A DNA stretch of 64,000 bases. Origin: Rhodocyclales bacterium. GTDB lineage: Bacteria; Pseudomonadota; Gammaproteobacteria; Burkholderiales; Rhodocyclaceae. The stretch spans positions 21,594-85,593 of the forward strand of contig JAPLQX010000035.1 of the NCBI GenBank assembly GCA_026399435.1. The letters are read 5' to 3'. The notes beneath the pieces were generated by a model. It was not told the DNA's origin, did no database searches, and was given only the letters and a program-made list of their open reading frames with translations. The position numbers were made by a program, and so were the translations under genes. Shown piece by piece: positions 1-8,346 of this stretch; the stretch's first letter is position 1; every line of letters starts with the position of its first letter.

Positions 1-343
1 CCAGCACACGCAGGTTGTTGAGCGGATGGATCTCACAGGCAATTGCCAGCGCAAGCGCCCTCACCCGCGCACGGCCGACTGCATCGGCGGGAAGCAGTGG
101 AGGCTGCGGTCGCGTCTCGTCCAGATACTCGATGATGGCCAGCGACTGCGTCAATACGATTCCATCGTCATCCAGTACAGGCACCAGGGCGGCGGGATTC
201 ATCGCCTTGAACTCGTCAGCAAACTGCTGGCCACCCTCTTTCACGAGATGCACTGGCACATACTCGTAGTCGAGGCCTTTCAGCGCCAACGCAATGCGCA
301 CGCGAAAACTGGCGGAGCTGCGAAAGTAGTTGTAGAGCTTCAT
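1..343 (-). CDS. maiA: maleylacetoacetate / maleylpyruvate isomerase (zeta-class GST), 5' part only
   Basis: The frame opens at ATG 343 on the minus strand and stays open to the window edge, giving about 114 residues. The start [19 protein letters not shown] matches the zeta-class glutathione S-transferase signature (SSxxxRVRIAL), followed by the thioredoxin-fold segments [13 protein letters not shown] and [13 protein letters not shown]. Family members isomerise maleylacetoacetate or maleylpyruvate with glutathione in the cytoplasm, in the homogentisate or gentisate routes. It points the same way as the FAH-family operon at 1933-6524 but is cut off from it by the opposite-strand gene at 557-1951. 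The substrate cannot be decided from this fragment. Confidence 0.85.
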   Translation of the reverse strand, partial: MKLYNYFRSSASFRVRIALALKGLDYEYVPVHLVKEGGQQFADEFKAMNPAALVPVLDDDGIVLTQSLAIIEYLDETRPQPPLLPADAVGRARVRALALAIACEIHPLNNLRVL

Positions 344-556
344 GCTTATCCTTCGCTACGAAGTTTCAATGGAGGCTGACGCCGGCATTATGTCCCCGCC
401 GGAGACTGAAACCGGACTCCTTCGAATTTCAGCATCGCAGCAGGTGCGCCGTCCGCGACAAAAATGCAATTTAGGGGGTTTGCCCGTACCTGCTCAAGCA
501 AAGCGGGCATCCACGACAGCGACTAGAATGGCAGCATCCTAGCGCTGTCCAATTCG

Positions 557-1951
557 ATGCCAAAAGCCGCGGCCACCACCGTTTCCAGTCGCCGAATGCC
601 TATCGGCTGGTTCTGCGCCGCCTTGTCGGCACTGGCTTCGCTGCCTGCGGCCGGCACCACTGCTGCTGCCCCCGATCCGGCCCTGCGGCGCAGCGAGCAG
701 CTGGATACCCGCCGCATCGGCAAGGTTTCGGAGGACGAGCGCTCGGTGCTGCGCGTCGAATGGCGCGCGGGCATGAGCGGTGTTGAGGAAACCCAAAGCG
801 TGCAGGAGATGCTCGACAGTCTGCAACGCATGGAAAGAACGGTAGCCGAGATCAGCCGTTTGGTACGCAGCATTCCTGCACAAACACCCGCCGCTGCACA
901 GAAACCGGTTGTTGCGCCCGTCGCGACAGAACCACCCGAGTCAGACAGCAACGGCTCGCGCCTGTTGCTGGCCAACGTTGCCGCAGGGACCTTGGTGGCC
1001 CTCTGGTGGTTCCGGCGCCGGAAATCCGCCCAGTATCCCGAGGCGGCTCCCGGCACTGCCACGGAAGCAGGCTCCCCTGCCGCCGCACCGCTCGCGATGC
1101 CGCTGGCGACGGTGCCGCCAGTCGAAAGCGTGCCCGCCAGTGCGCCAATAGTTGCAGTGCCTGCCGCCGCTCCATCGATCGCAGTGCAGCAGCCGACCCA
1201 TGTGGCACCGGCCGCCAAGCCTCGCGGTGAACCAGCACGGCTCGAACCTCACATAAAGAGCAAAGCCATCGAGGCCGCGCCCGCTCCGGCACCGGTCACT
1301 GCGCCGGCGGTCGAACCGGCGGCCACGCCGAAACTGGAGGAAGTCAAGCCAGCAGCGCCGCCGCCGGCCGAAGCTCCGGTCATAGACTTTTCACTGGAAG
1401 AAGCCGATCCGGAATCCGTGGCGCGTGCGGAGGCCAAAGCGCGACGACCACGGAAGAATGTCTACCCCGCCGTTCCAGAGAGCACACCGGAAACCAATGT
1501 CGAACCCACGCTGCAACTGGCCGAGATCATGCTGTCAATGGGGCTTGACCAGGGGGCGGCACAAGCCCTGCTCGAATACACCGAAGCCAATCCGCGCCAA
1601 GCCGTCTACCACTGGCTGAAACTACTCGGCATCTATCGCAAACGCGGCCAGCAAGCGGAGTTTGTGGAAACCGCCGAGAAACTGCGCAAGCATTTCAACG
1701 TTCAGGCGGAAGACTGGGTAAGGGCAGACAAGGGCGAGACGCCAACATTGGAGAAATTTCCTCGCGTGGCAGAGCAGGTACAGAAGACCTGGGGGCAGTC
1801 GGCGGAGTGCATGTCCTATCTGCGGCACCTGCTGGAAGACAACCGCGATGGTGCGCGGGCAGGATTCCCGCAAGCGGTAGCCGAAGAAATCCTGTTGCTG
1901 ATAGAAGTCCTGAAAGAGATTTCAGGCGCGGGTCAAACGGTCGGGCTGTAG
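557..1951 (+). CDS. FimV-like membrane protein with C-terminal TPR-like domain
   Basis: 464 residues. A hydrophobic N-terminal segment (about 15-33) reads as a signal peptide. A short amphipathic/coiled stretch (80-105) and one membrane segment (136-152, followed by WFRRRK) come next. Then a long Ala/Pro-rich linker (160-290) leads to a helical C-terminal domain (about 320-464) with LQLAEIMLSMGLDQGAAQALLEY, TPR-like and reminiscent of the cytoplasmic tail of FimV/HubP pilus proteins. The LysM domain of true FimV is not seen. The second in-frame ATG at 596 is an alternative start. The 3' end overlaps the converging FAH-family gene by 19 bp. A role at a cell pole or in pilus assembly is inferred only from the resemblance. 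Confidence 0.6.
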   Translation: MPKAAATTVSSRRMPIGWFCAALSALASLPAAGTTAAAPDPALRRSEQLDTRRIGKVSEDERSVLRVEWRAGMSGVEETQSVQEMLDSLQRMERTVAEISRLVRSIPAQTPAAAQKPVVAPVATEPPESDSNGSRLLLANVAAGTLVALWWFRRRKSAQYPEAAPGTATEAGSPAAAPLAMPLATVPPVESVPASAPIVAVPAAAPSIAVQQPTHVAPAAKPRGEPARLEPHIKSKAIEAAPAPAPVTAPAVEPAATPKLEEVKPAAPPPAEAPVIDFSLEEADPESVARAEAKARRPRKNVYPAVPESTPETNVEPTLQLAEIMLSMGLDQGAAQALLEYTEANPRQAVYHWLKLLGIYRKRGQQAEFVETAEKLRKHFNVQAEDWVRADKGETPTLEKFPRVAEQVQKTWGQSAECMSYLRHLLEDNRDGARAGFPQAVAEEILLLIEVLKEISGAGQTVGL

Positions 1952-2955
1952 CGCTCGACGACCTGATCGATGGCGCCGAAGATGCTGGCGCCGTGGTCAT
2001 CCTGCATCTCGATTCTGACGCGATCACCGAAGTGCATGAAGGGCGTCTTCGGCTTTCCCTCTTCAATGGTTTCGTACATCCTGACTTCGGCGATGCAGCA
2101 GTAGCCCACGCCGCCATTGGCCACCGAGGAGCCGAACAGGCCCCCCTGCTTGTTCGACACCGTGCCCGAGCCGACGATCGAGCCGGCCTCGAGTTCGCGC
2201 GTTTTCGCCACATGCGCAATCAGCTGAGCGAAGCTGAAAGTCATATCCACGCCGGCGTCGGGCTTGCCGAAGGGCTTGCCGTTGAGCTCGACCTGCAGCG
2301 GCAGATGCAGCTTGGCGTCTTTCCAGGCCGGGCCCAGTTCATCCGGTGTGGCGGCCACCGGGGAAAATGCCGAGGCCGGCTTGGACTGCAGGAAGCCGAA
2401 ACCCTTGGCCAGTTCCGCCGGGATCAGGTTGCGCAGGCTGACATCGTTCACCAGCATCAGCAGGCGGATCTGCTGCGCGCATTGTTCCGTAGTGGCGCCA
2501 ATCGGCACATCGCCGGTCACCACCGCCACCTCGGCTTCGAAGTCGATGCCCCAGGCTTCATCGCCGGCCAGCACCATGTCGCAGGGACCGATGAAGCTGT
2601 CGGAGCCCCCCTGATACATCAGCGGATCGACATGAAACTCGGGCGGCAGTTCGGCGCCGCGGGCCTTGCGCACCAGTTCGACGTGATTGATGTAGGCCGA
2701 ACCGTCCGCCCACTGGTAAGCGCGCGGCAGCGGGCTGTGGCAATGTCGGGGCTCGAAGGCAATGGCATGACGCGCATGTCCGTTGTTGAGCATGTCGTAT
2801 ACCAGTTCAAGTTTGGCGATCACCTCATCCCAGTTGTCGAGCGCCTGCTGCAGCGTCTGCGCAATCTCGGGAACAGCCTGGCAGCGAGCCAGATCGCGAC
2901 TGACGACGACCAGCGTGCCGTCGCGACCGCCATGCTTGAGCGTGGCAAGTTTCAC
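1933..2955 (-). CDS. fumarylacetoacetate hydrolase (FAH) family protein
   Basis: 340 residues. The FAH fold metal ligands are visible: DFEAE (E140, E142) followed by LMLVNDVSLRN (D171). Family members hydrolyse or hydrate beta-diketone-like ring-cleavage products such as fumarylacetoacetate or fumarylpyruvate, using Mg/Mn. It is the last gene of the minus-strand operon; its ATG overlaps the stop of the VOC gene by 4 bp (2952-2955), so the two are probably translationally coupled. With the maiA-like gene it would give the isomerase plus hydrolase pair of a gentisate- or homogentisate-type lower pathway. The exact substrate is not shown. Confidence 0.85.
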   Translation of the reverse strand: MKLATLKHGGRDGTLVVVSRDLARCQAVPEIAQTLQQALDNWDEVIAKLELVYDMLNNGHARHAIAFEPRHCHSPLPRAYQWADGSAYINHVELVRKARGAELPPEFHVDPLMYQGGSDSFIGPCDMVLAGDEAWGIDFEAEVAVVTGDVPIGATTEQCAQQIRLLMLVNDVSLRNLIPAELAKGFGFLQSKPASAFSPVAATPDELGPAWKDAKLHLPLQVELNGKPFGKPDAGVDMTFSFAQLIAHVAKTRELEAGSIVGSGTVSNKQGGLFGSSVANGGVGYCCIAEVRMYETIEEGKPKTPFMHFGDRVRIEMQDDHGASIFGAIDQVVERYSPTV

Positions 2956-3512
2956 GACTTGGCTTCCGTTGCCGAATACGTGCCGTCATGCATCCAGCGC
3001 GCGTGCTGGGGAGCCTTGCGGGTCTTCGCCCACTCATTGAGCATGTCCCACTTCACGTCGTCGAGACGCCTCATCATTTCCGGTGTACCGGTATTGACGG
3101 CGAGTTCCAGGCGATGGCCGCTCGGGTCGAAGAAATAGATGGACTTGAAAATCGTGTGATCGGTGGGGCCGATGACTTCGATGCCGTCCGCCTCCAGTCG
3201 CGCCTTGGCGGCCAGCATTTCCTCCATGCTGCCCACTTCCAGCGCCAGATGCTGGGTCCAGCTGGGCGTATTCGGATCGCGCCCCATCTCCGGCTGGGTA
3301 GGCAGTTCGAAGAAGGCGAGGATGTTGCCGGCCCCGGCATCGATGAAGACGTGCATGTAGGGATCGGGGGCCTTGGTCGAGGGCACTTCGTCCTCGGCGA
3401 TCGCCAGAATGAAACCCATGTTGAGGTACTTGCCGTACCACTCGACGGTTTCCTTGGCATCCTTGCAGCGATAGGCGACGTGGTGAACTTTCCTGACGAG
3501 GCTGGCGGTCAT
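2952..3512 (-). CDS. VOC-superfamily (glyoxalase/extradiol dioxygenase-like) protein
   Basis: 186 residues with one vicinal-oxygen-chelate unit. The three expected metal ligands are present: a His in VHHVAY (about H11), His88 in TQHLALEV, and Glu136 in GHRLELAV. This H-H-E set fits Fe(II) or Mn(II) extradiol dioxygenases and also glyoxalase-type enzymes. In this operon, between a flavin monooxygenase and an FAH-type hydrolase, ring cleavage is the more attractive role, but at one VOC domain a glyoxalase or isomerase is equally possible. The C-terminal 40 residues (RRLDDVKWDMLNEW) extend past the VOC fold. Confidence 0.75.
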   Translation of the reverse strand: MTASLVRKVHHVAYRCKDAKETVEWYGKYLNMGFILAIAEDEVPSTKAPDPYMHVFIDAGAGNILAFFELPTQPEMGRDPNTPSWTQHLALEVGSMEEMLAAKARLEADGIEVIGPTDHTIFKSIYFFDPSGHRLELAVNTGTPEMMRRLDDVKWDMLNEWAKTRKAPQHARWMHDGTYSATEAKS

Positions 3513-3514
3513 GT

Positions 3515-3739
3515 TCAGACTCCTTCGCGGGCGACGTTGAGGGCTTCGCGCAGCGTGCCGATATCACCGATGTGATTGGCAAGCAGCAGGATCAGGCGCG
3601 CATTGAGCAACTCGGATTGCTCGTCGGACAAGTCGCGGTGCGTGTTGATGAGCATTTCGTAGAAGTCGTCGCCGGGCGAATAGGCGTTGAAATAGCGCTT
3701 GCCGGCTTCGGAGAAATTGGGGTTCAGATTGAGTGCCAT
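3515..3739 (-). CDS. small DUF2783-type protein
   Basis: 74 residues, beginning MALNLNPNFSEAG, with no membrane segment, all-helical in appearance (SDEQSELLNARLILLLANHIGD). It resembles the small DUF2783 proteins that accompany flavin monooxygenases in catabolic operons; the name comes from memory of that family. GGGAGG lies 4-5 bases before its ATG. It could be a small subunit or chaperone of the monooxygenase, which is inference from context only. Confidence 0.7.
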   Translation of the reverse strand: MALNLNPNFSEAGKRYFNAYSPGDDFYEMLINTHRDLSDEQSELLNARLILLLANHIGDIGTLREALNVAREGV

Positions 3740-3822
3740 GACGCCTCCCGCAGAGCCGTCTCAAGGAAGGTGTTAGCCGCCCCGGAGGGCAGCGAGGTGA
3801 TTTTTCGAGCGTAGGGGTACAT
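3724..3822 (-). CDS. possible 32-residue leader or small ORF
   Basis: Between the monooxygenase stop and the DUF2783 start is an ATG at 3822 preceded by AAAGGAG at 7-8 bases spacing. The frame MYPYARKITSLPSG... runs 32 codons and stops inside the start of the DUF2783 gene. The ribosome site is better than that of many real genes here. It may be a short coupling ORF that feeds ribosomes to the DUF2783 gene, or the remains of an alternative N-terminus. No homologue is recognised. Confidence 0.3.
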   Translation of the reverse strand: MYPYARKITSLPSGAANTFLETALREASWHSI

Positions 3823-3836
3823 ATTGCTGGCTCCTT

Positions 3837-5525
3837 TCAGGCGTTGCAGGTGGCGCGGGCGACCGCGGCCTTGACCTTTTTTGCATCGAGGTTGCGCCAG
3901 CGCGCGGCGACATGCTGGTCGGGACGCAGCAGATAAACCGTGCCGTGCTTCGCGTCATAACGCTGCGCGGCGATGCCGCGTGGATCTTCGAGACCCGGAA
4001 TGCCGCCAACGACCGTTCCCGGCTTGCGCGAAATCACCAGGGGCTGCACCGCAATATTGTCGAAGGACAGAGCGGACAAGGTCGCGACGGTCGCGACATC
4101 CAGCGCAGCGGGATCATCGGCGAAGTAGAGCGCGAAGAAGCAGTTGCCGACCTTGTTCAGCAGCCAGCCCGGATCGCCATTCTCCAGCACCGGCGCGTCA
4201 TCCATCGGCGCCCCCGGTACCATGCGTCCGGCAAACGTGTCCGGCGCAGAATCGGGCGTGTTGAGGCTCGACGTGATGAGGAAGGCCGGCACCGAAAGGC
4301 GCCCGGAATTGACCAGAGCGCGGCCGAAGGCATGGTCCTTGGCGAGGCTCAGCACGGCATTGCGGAAGGTCCTGCTGACCTTGCTCTTGGGCGTGATGAA
4401 ATCGGTCGAACGCGTCGAATTCACGAGGTTCTCGGCGGCGGCGAAGACACGCTCCTCGGAGTAGCTGTCGAGCAAAACCGCGGGCGCCTTGCCATCCATG
4501 ACCAGCTTGAGCTTCCAGCCCAGATTGTCCGCGTCCTGCAGGCCCGAGTTGGCGCCGCGCGCGCCGAAAGGCGACACCTGATGCGCGGCATCGCCGACGA
4601 ACAGCACGCGGCCATGGTTGAAACTGCCCATGCGACGACACTGGAAGGTGTAGACGCTGACCCATTCCAGTTCGAATTCCCGCGCAGTTCCGTCAAATGC
4701 GCCGAGCATCGCCTTGATCCGTGGCACTACGTTCTCCGGCTTCTTCGCCTCCTCGGGATCGGCGTCCCAGCCCAGTTGGAAGTCGATGCGAAACACGCTG
4801 TCAGTCTGCTTATGCAATAGCACCGACTGCCCCGGATGGAACGGCGGATCGAACCAGAACCAGCGTTCGGAGGGAAAATCGGCCTTCATCACCACGTCGG
4901 CGATGAGGAAACGATCCATGAAGACCTTGCCTTCAATGTCGAGGCCCAGCATGCGGCGGATCGGGCTGCGCGCACCATCGGCGGCGATCAGCCAATCGGT
5001 TTCGACGGTATAGCAACCGTCCTCGGTTTCCACCTTGAGCGTGACGGTCTTGCCGGTCTGCGCCACCGAGACTACCTTGTTCTTCCAGCGCAGATCGATG
5101 TTCGGCCGCGAGGCAGCGCGCGCCGCGAGGTACTCCTCGAGGTAGTACTGCTGAAGATTCACCATGCCCGGCCGGTGATGGTCGGGTTCCGGCACCAGAT
5201 TGAAGTTGTACACCTCCTGCTCGCGGAAGAAGGTGCGCCCGACATTCCACGACACGCCCTTGCTGCAGACCGCCTCGCCGACACCGTAGCGATCGAGGAT
5301 TTCCAGCGCGCGCTTGGCGTAGCACACGCCGCGCGAACCGATGGAGACCGTATCGTCTTCATCCAGCAACAACACCGGAATGTCATGCAGTTGCAGGTCG
5401 AGCGCGGCGCCGAGACCCACGGGCCCTGCGCCGACCACCACCACGGGCACTTTCAGCGTCTTGCCGCTGGCGATTTCCGGCGGCGTCCGGTATTCGAATT
5501 TCGGGTAGGTGTAAGTCGTCAGCAT
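3837..5525 (-). CDS. FAD-dependent aromatic-type monooxygenase (PheA/TfdB/MhpA family)
   Basis: 562 residues. An N-terminal Rossmann motif VVVGAGPVGLGAALDL (about 30-45), the DG motif region LIAADGARSPIRRMLG (about 175-190) and the FAD-ribityl GD motif LFVGDAAHQVSPFGARGANSG (about 295) are all intact, followed by a thioredoxin-like C-terminal domain as in phenol, 2,4-dichlorophenol and 3-(3-hydroxyphenyl)propionate hydroxylases. The reaction would be NAD(P)H- and O2-dependent ring hydroxylation in the cytoplasm. It is the second gene of the operon, 33 bp after the MBL-fold gene. The aromatic substrate cannot be named from sequence. Confidence 0.85.
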   Translation of the reverse strand: MLTTYTYPKFEYRTPPEIASGKTLKVPVVVVGAGPVGLGAALDLQLHDIPVLLLDEDDTVSIGSRGVCYAKRALEILDRYGVGEAVCSKGVSWNVGRTFFREQEVYNFNLVPEPDHHRPGMVNLQQYYLEEYLAARAASRPNIDLRWKNKVVSVAQTGKTVTLKVETEDGCYTVETDWLIAADGARSPIRRMLGLDIEGKVFMDRFLIADVVMKADFPSERWFWFDPPFHPGQSVLLHKQTDSVFRIDFQLGWDADPEEAKKPENVVPRIKAMLGAFDGTAREFELEWVSVYTFQCRRMGSFNHGRVLFVGDAAHQVSPFGARGANSGLQDADNLGWKLKLVMDGKAPAVLLDSYSEERVFAAAENLVNSTRSTDFITPKSKVSRTFRNAVLSLAKDHAFGRALVNSGRLSVPAFLITSSLNTPDSAPDTFAGRMVPGAPMDDAPVLENGDPGWLLNKVGNCFFALYFADDPAALDVATVATLSALSFDNIAVQPLVISRKPGTVVGGIPGLEDPRGIAAQRYDAKHGTVYLLRPDQHVAARWRNLDAKKVKAAVARATCNA

Positions 5526-5558
5526 CGATGTGCCTTCGCGTATGGATCGACGGCAGCG

Positions 5559-6524
5559 TCACACCGCCTGCAGCGCATGCCACATTTCCTGATCGCGCTG
5601 CGCGGTCCAGATGCGCGGATCGCGGATTCCGGAAGCCTCGTCGTGCGCCCTCGTCACATCGAAGGGCAGGCAATGCTCGTAGATGAACACACTGGCGAAT
5701 TTCGGATCCATGTTCTTGCGCGTGTGCGCCATGCAGGCGGCGAGATCCATACCCTGGGCCACGGCTTCCTGCGCGCTGCGGTAGAGCGTGGAGACGAAGT
5801 CGCGCGTGTAGGCCAGGCCTTGCTGCACACGCTCCGGGTTCATCAGGGCGGGCCCGCGGCCGGGAATCATCTTCTCGGGTTTCAGGGCGGCCAGTGCGTC
5901 GAGCGTCGCCGGCCAGTCGGCCAGATAGGCGTCGCCCGTGTAGCAGGCGGCGTCCGCCTCGACCAGATCGCCGGAGAACAGGATCTTCTGCTGCGGCAGC
6001 CAGACCACCGTGTCGCCCTTGGTGTGGCCGCGACCGAGATGCATGATCCTGACTTCGAAATCGCCCATCCACAGCGTCAGCTCCTTGTCGAAAACCACGG
6101 TCGGCCAGGTCAGGCCGGGCACGCTTTCGACGGCGTTGAACAATCGCGGAAAACGCCCAATCTCGGAATCCATGTCCTGCTGACCGCGCTCGACAATCAG
6201 TTCGCGCGTCTGCTTCGAGGCGATGATGTCCTGCAAACCTTCCTTCTTGTAGCCCGAGGCGCCCAGCACGCGCACCGCGTGGTAATGGGTCAGCGTCACG
6301 TACTTGATCGGTTTGTCGGTGACCTGGCGCACGTAGCGGATCACATCCTGCGCCATGACGGGGGTCGCGGTGGCATCGATGATCATCACCGCGTCCTTGC
6401 CGATGATCACGCCCGTGTTGGGATCACCCTCCGCGGTATAGGCATAGGCGTTGTCCGACAGTTTGTTGAAGCTGACCTTCTTCTCTTCGAGGTCGGCGTG
6501 CGAGGCAAACTTTTTCTCACTCAT
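5559..6524 (-). CDS. MBL-fold protein with an incomplete metal site
   Basis: 321 residues of metallo-beta-lactamase fold, the first gene of the operon. The first motif reads THYHAVR (H80, H82) where active family members have HxHxDH, so the Asp and the third His are Val84 and Arg85. H167 (GRGHTKGD) and D186 (FSGDL) remain, while the usual C-terminal PGHG reads PGRG (R223). Three of the Zn2-site ligands are therefore missing. It may bind one metal, hydrolyse an unusual ester or lactone, or act without catalysis. Its fixed place at the head of an aromatic-hydroxylation operon suggests a role with a pathway intermediate. Confidence 0.75.
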   Translation of the reverse strand: MSEKKFASHADLEEKKVSFNKLSDNAYAYTAEGDPNTGVIIGKDAVMIIDATATPVMAQDVIRYVRQVTDKPIKYVTLTHYHAVRVLGASGYKKEGLQDIIASKQTRELIVERGQQDMDSEIGRFPRLFNAVESVPGLTWPTVVFDKELTLWMGDFEVRIMHLGRGHTKGDTVVWLPQQKILFSGDLVEADAACYTGDAYLADWPATLDALAALKPEKMIPGRGPALMNPERVQQGLAYTRDFVSTLYRSAQEAVAQGMDLAACMAHTRKNMDPKFASVFIYEHCLPFDVTRAHDEASGIRDPRIWTAQRDQEMWHALQAV

Positions 6525-6556
6525 GGGGACTCCTTGGCGGTGATCGACAATTTACT

Positions 6557-6586
6557 TTTTCGTAATGCGATTGCTCTTATCGTAAT
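6557..6586. promoter_or_regulatory. two direct repeats upstream of the catabolic operon
   Basis: In the AT-rich stretch 33-62 bp upstream of the MBL-fold ATG, TTTTCGTAAT (6557-6566) recurs as TTATCGTAAT (6577-6586), exactly 20 bp apart, about two helical turns. This is the most AT-rich DNA in the first 15 kb. It could be a tandem operator for the regulator of the operon, whose gene is not in the window. Confidence 0.4.
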
Positions 6587-6638
6587 ATAAAACACCTTTA
6601 GATGTCAAATATAGCCGGCCGGCCAACCCTTGCAGCAC

Positions 6639-7802
6639 TCAGGGATCGATTGGCGAATAGACAGGGGCAGGCGCCTGGCTTGCACTGCGCAGGACACCCG
6701 CCGCCTGGCGATAGGCTTGCAGCGCCTCCTTGCGGCGGCCGGCCGCTTCAAGCTCGCGGGCGCGGCGCAACCAGTCGTCGACCATGTCCGGAGGTACGAC
6801 GCCTGAAGCGTTCGCTGTCCCGCCAGCGCCAGCGCGGTGCGTCCCTTCGGGAACTTTTGAGGGATCGGCCCCGGCCGCCGGCGTGGCGTAATTCAGCGCG
6901 GCCGTCTGCGCGCCGGGCTTGCCGCGCCGCGCGGTAATCACCATCCCGGTTGCGGCGCGAGTCGCCGAACTCGCTTTGCTCGAGGCCGCGTCCGCCTGGC
7001 GAATCGCGGCGAGCGCCGCACGATAGACCTTGAGCGCCTCATCGCGACGCCCCGCCGCCTCCATCCTGCGTGCCTGTGCCAGCAGCAGGTCGGCGCGATC
7101 CGGCACCGGCTGCGAGCGCTGCGGTCGTCCCCAGGAGGCGACCGGCCGCGCAGCAGCTGCAGCAAAACTCTCATGACCGGCGATTTCCCGGGCGATTTGC
7201 AGGTTGTTGTAGCGCATCGCCCAGCGCAGCGCGTCGTCTCCCTGCTCATTGACGATATCGCGCCGGGCTCCCCCCGCCAGCAAGGCCTTGGCAATCGCTT
7301 CCTTGCCTTCGCGTGCCGCCATCATCAGCGGCGTGGAGCCGTTGGTGGACAGCGCATTGATGTCGGCGCCGCGCTCGAGCAGGTAGGCCAGCACCTCCGC
7401 GTGCCCGGCGAAGGCAGCGTAGTGCAAGGCCCCCCATTCCCTGCCTGCGCGATTCAAACGCGCGCCATGTTCCACCAGCCATCGCACCGCTTCCAGCCGG
7501 CCCTTCCACGCCGCCTGCAGCAGTGCCTGTTCGCCATGCGAATTGGTCTTGTTGATGTCGGCGCCGCGCGAGACAAACAGTTCCATCATCGGAACGTTGC
7601 CTTCCCAGGCGCCGATCATGAGCCCTGTGCCGATCAGCCTGCCTTCGAAATCCGGGGCGAGGCCAGCGTCCAGCCACTCGCGAGCCTGGGCCAGATCGCC
7701 ACGCTCGATGGCAACCGAAAAACTCGTTGGATCGGGCAGGCTCGCTGCTCGTGCAGGCGTGAGCGCTGTCATCAACACCAGCAAGATGGAAAGAATCTTC
7801 AT
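6639..7802 (-). CDS. exported ankyrin-repeat protein with two TPR-like hairpins
   Basis: 387 residues. A clear signal peptide (MKILSILLVLMTALTPARA, cut near 19) puts it in the periplasm. Five to six ankyrin repeats follow (about 25-210), with typical G-TPLMMAAREGKEAIAKALLAGGA and ALHYAAFAGHAEVLAYLLERGADIN units. The C-terminal half holds two near-identical helical hairpins, ARRMEAAGRRDEALKVYRAA and ARELEAAGRRKEALQAYRQA, separated by a disordered linker. Both repeat types bind proteins, so a scaffold role is likely; the partner is unknown. It is divergent from the TonB-like gene with 52 bp between. Confidence 0.7.
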   Translation of the reverse strand: MKILSILLVLMTALTPARAASLPDPTSFSVAIERGDLAQAREWLDAGLAPDFEGRLIGTGLMIGAWEGNVPMMELFVSRGADINKTNSHGEQALLQAAWKGRLEAVRWLVEHGARLNRAGREWGALHYAAFAGHAEVLAYLLERGADINALSTNGSTPLMMAAREGKEAIAKALLAGGARRDIVNEQGDDALRWAMRYNNLQIAREIAGHESFAAAAARPVASWGRPQRSQPVPDRADLLLAQARRMEAAGRRDEALKVYRAALAAIRQADAASSKASSATRAATGMVITARRGKPGAQTAALNYATPAAGADPSKVPEGTHRAGAGGTANASGVVPPDMVDDWLRRARELEAAGRRKEALQAYRQAAGVLRSASQAPAPVYSPIDP

Positions 7803-7854
7803 GGCAACCAGTATAGAGAATCGGAACGAGAATCAAACCCCTAGAATTGTTCCA

Positions 7855-8343
7855 ATGCCGCTATACCTTGCCCTGCTGCTGAGCTTCGCCCTGCACACCG
7901 CCCTGATCGTCGCGCCGAACTGGCTGGCAGTACAGCAACGCCCCGCGCCCGCTGCAAGCATCGAAGCCCGGTTGACTCGGCCTGCCGCACCGACTTCAAT
8001 GGCGGAGGCCGTCAGCACCGAAGCCGTCAGCGCCGGCACCGCCATTCCTGCACCCCTTGCCGCCCCGCCACGCACATTGCAGGGCCGCGCCCTTAGCCGC
8101 GCACAAGCTGCGCTCTCGGCACACCTGTTCTATCCCCCGGAAGCCATTGCGCTGGGCCTCGAAGGCGAAGTGGTCCTGCTGCTGATTCTCAGCGACAGCG
8201 GTCAGGTGGTTTCCGCGTCAGTCGCCCGCAGTTCGGGACACGCCCTGCTCGACCAGGCGGCGCTCGAGGCCGCGCAGCGCATCGGCACCCTGCCCGGCAA
8301 CCCTCGTCAAACGCTGTTTCCCGTCAGTTTCCGCTTGCGCTGA
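7855..8343 (+). CDS. TonB-family energy-transducer-like protein
   Basis: 162 residues from ATG 7855 (MPLYLALLLSFALHTALIVAP), which supplies the single N-terminal membrane anchor. An open frame extends upstream but overlaps the ankyrin gene and lacks a hydrophobic start. A short Pro/Ala spacer leads to a TonB C-terminal fold: LFYPPEAIALGLEGEVVLLLILSDSG, typical of YPxxAxxxGxxGxVxV. TonB proteins couple ExbBD proton motive force to outer-membrane receptors. No exbB/exbD or receptor gene is nearby, and the spacer is short, so it may serve another envelope role. Confidence 0.75.
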   Translation: MPLYLALLLSFALHTALIVAPNWLAVQQRPAPAASIEARLTRPAAPTSMAEAVSTEAVSAGTAIPAPLAAPPRTLQGRALSRAQAALSAHLFYPPEAIALGLEGEVVLLLILSDSGQVVSASVARSSGHALLDQAALEAAQRIGTLPGNPRQTLFPVSFRLR

Positions 8344-8346
8344 CTG

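Noticed and set aside
1807..3138. 443-codon plus-strand open frame over the FAH gene
   Set aside because: It mirrors the FAH frame on the other strand; composition is typical of an antisense shadow in GC-rich DNA and no motif is seen.
4836..6590. 584-codon plus-strand open frame opposite the monooxygenase and MBL genes
   Set aside because: Spans two well-supported minus-strand genes and is rich in His/Arg/Gly-Asp as expected of an antisense reading.
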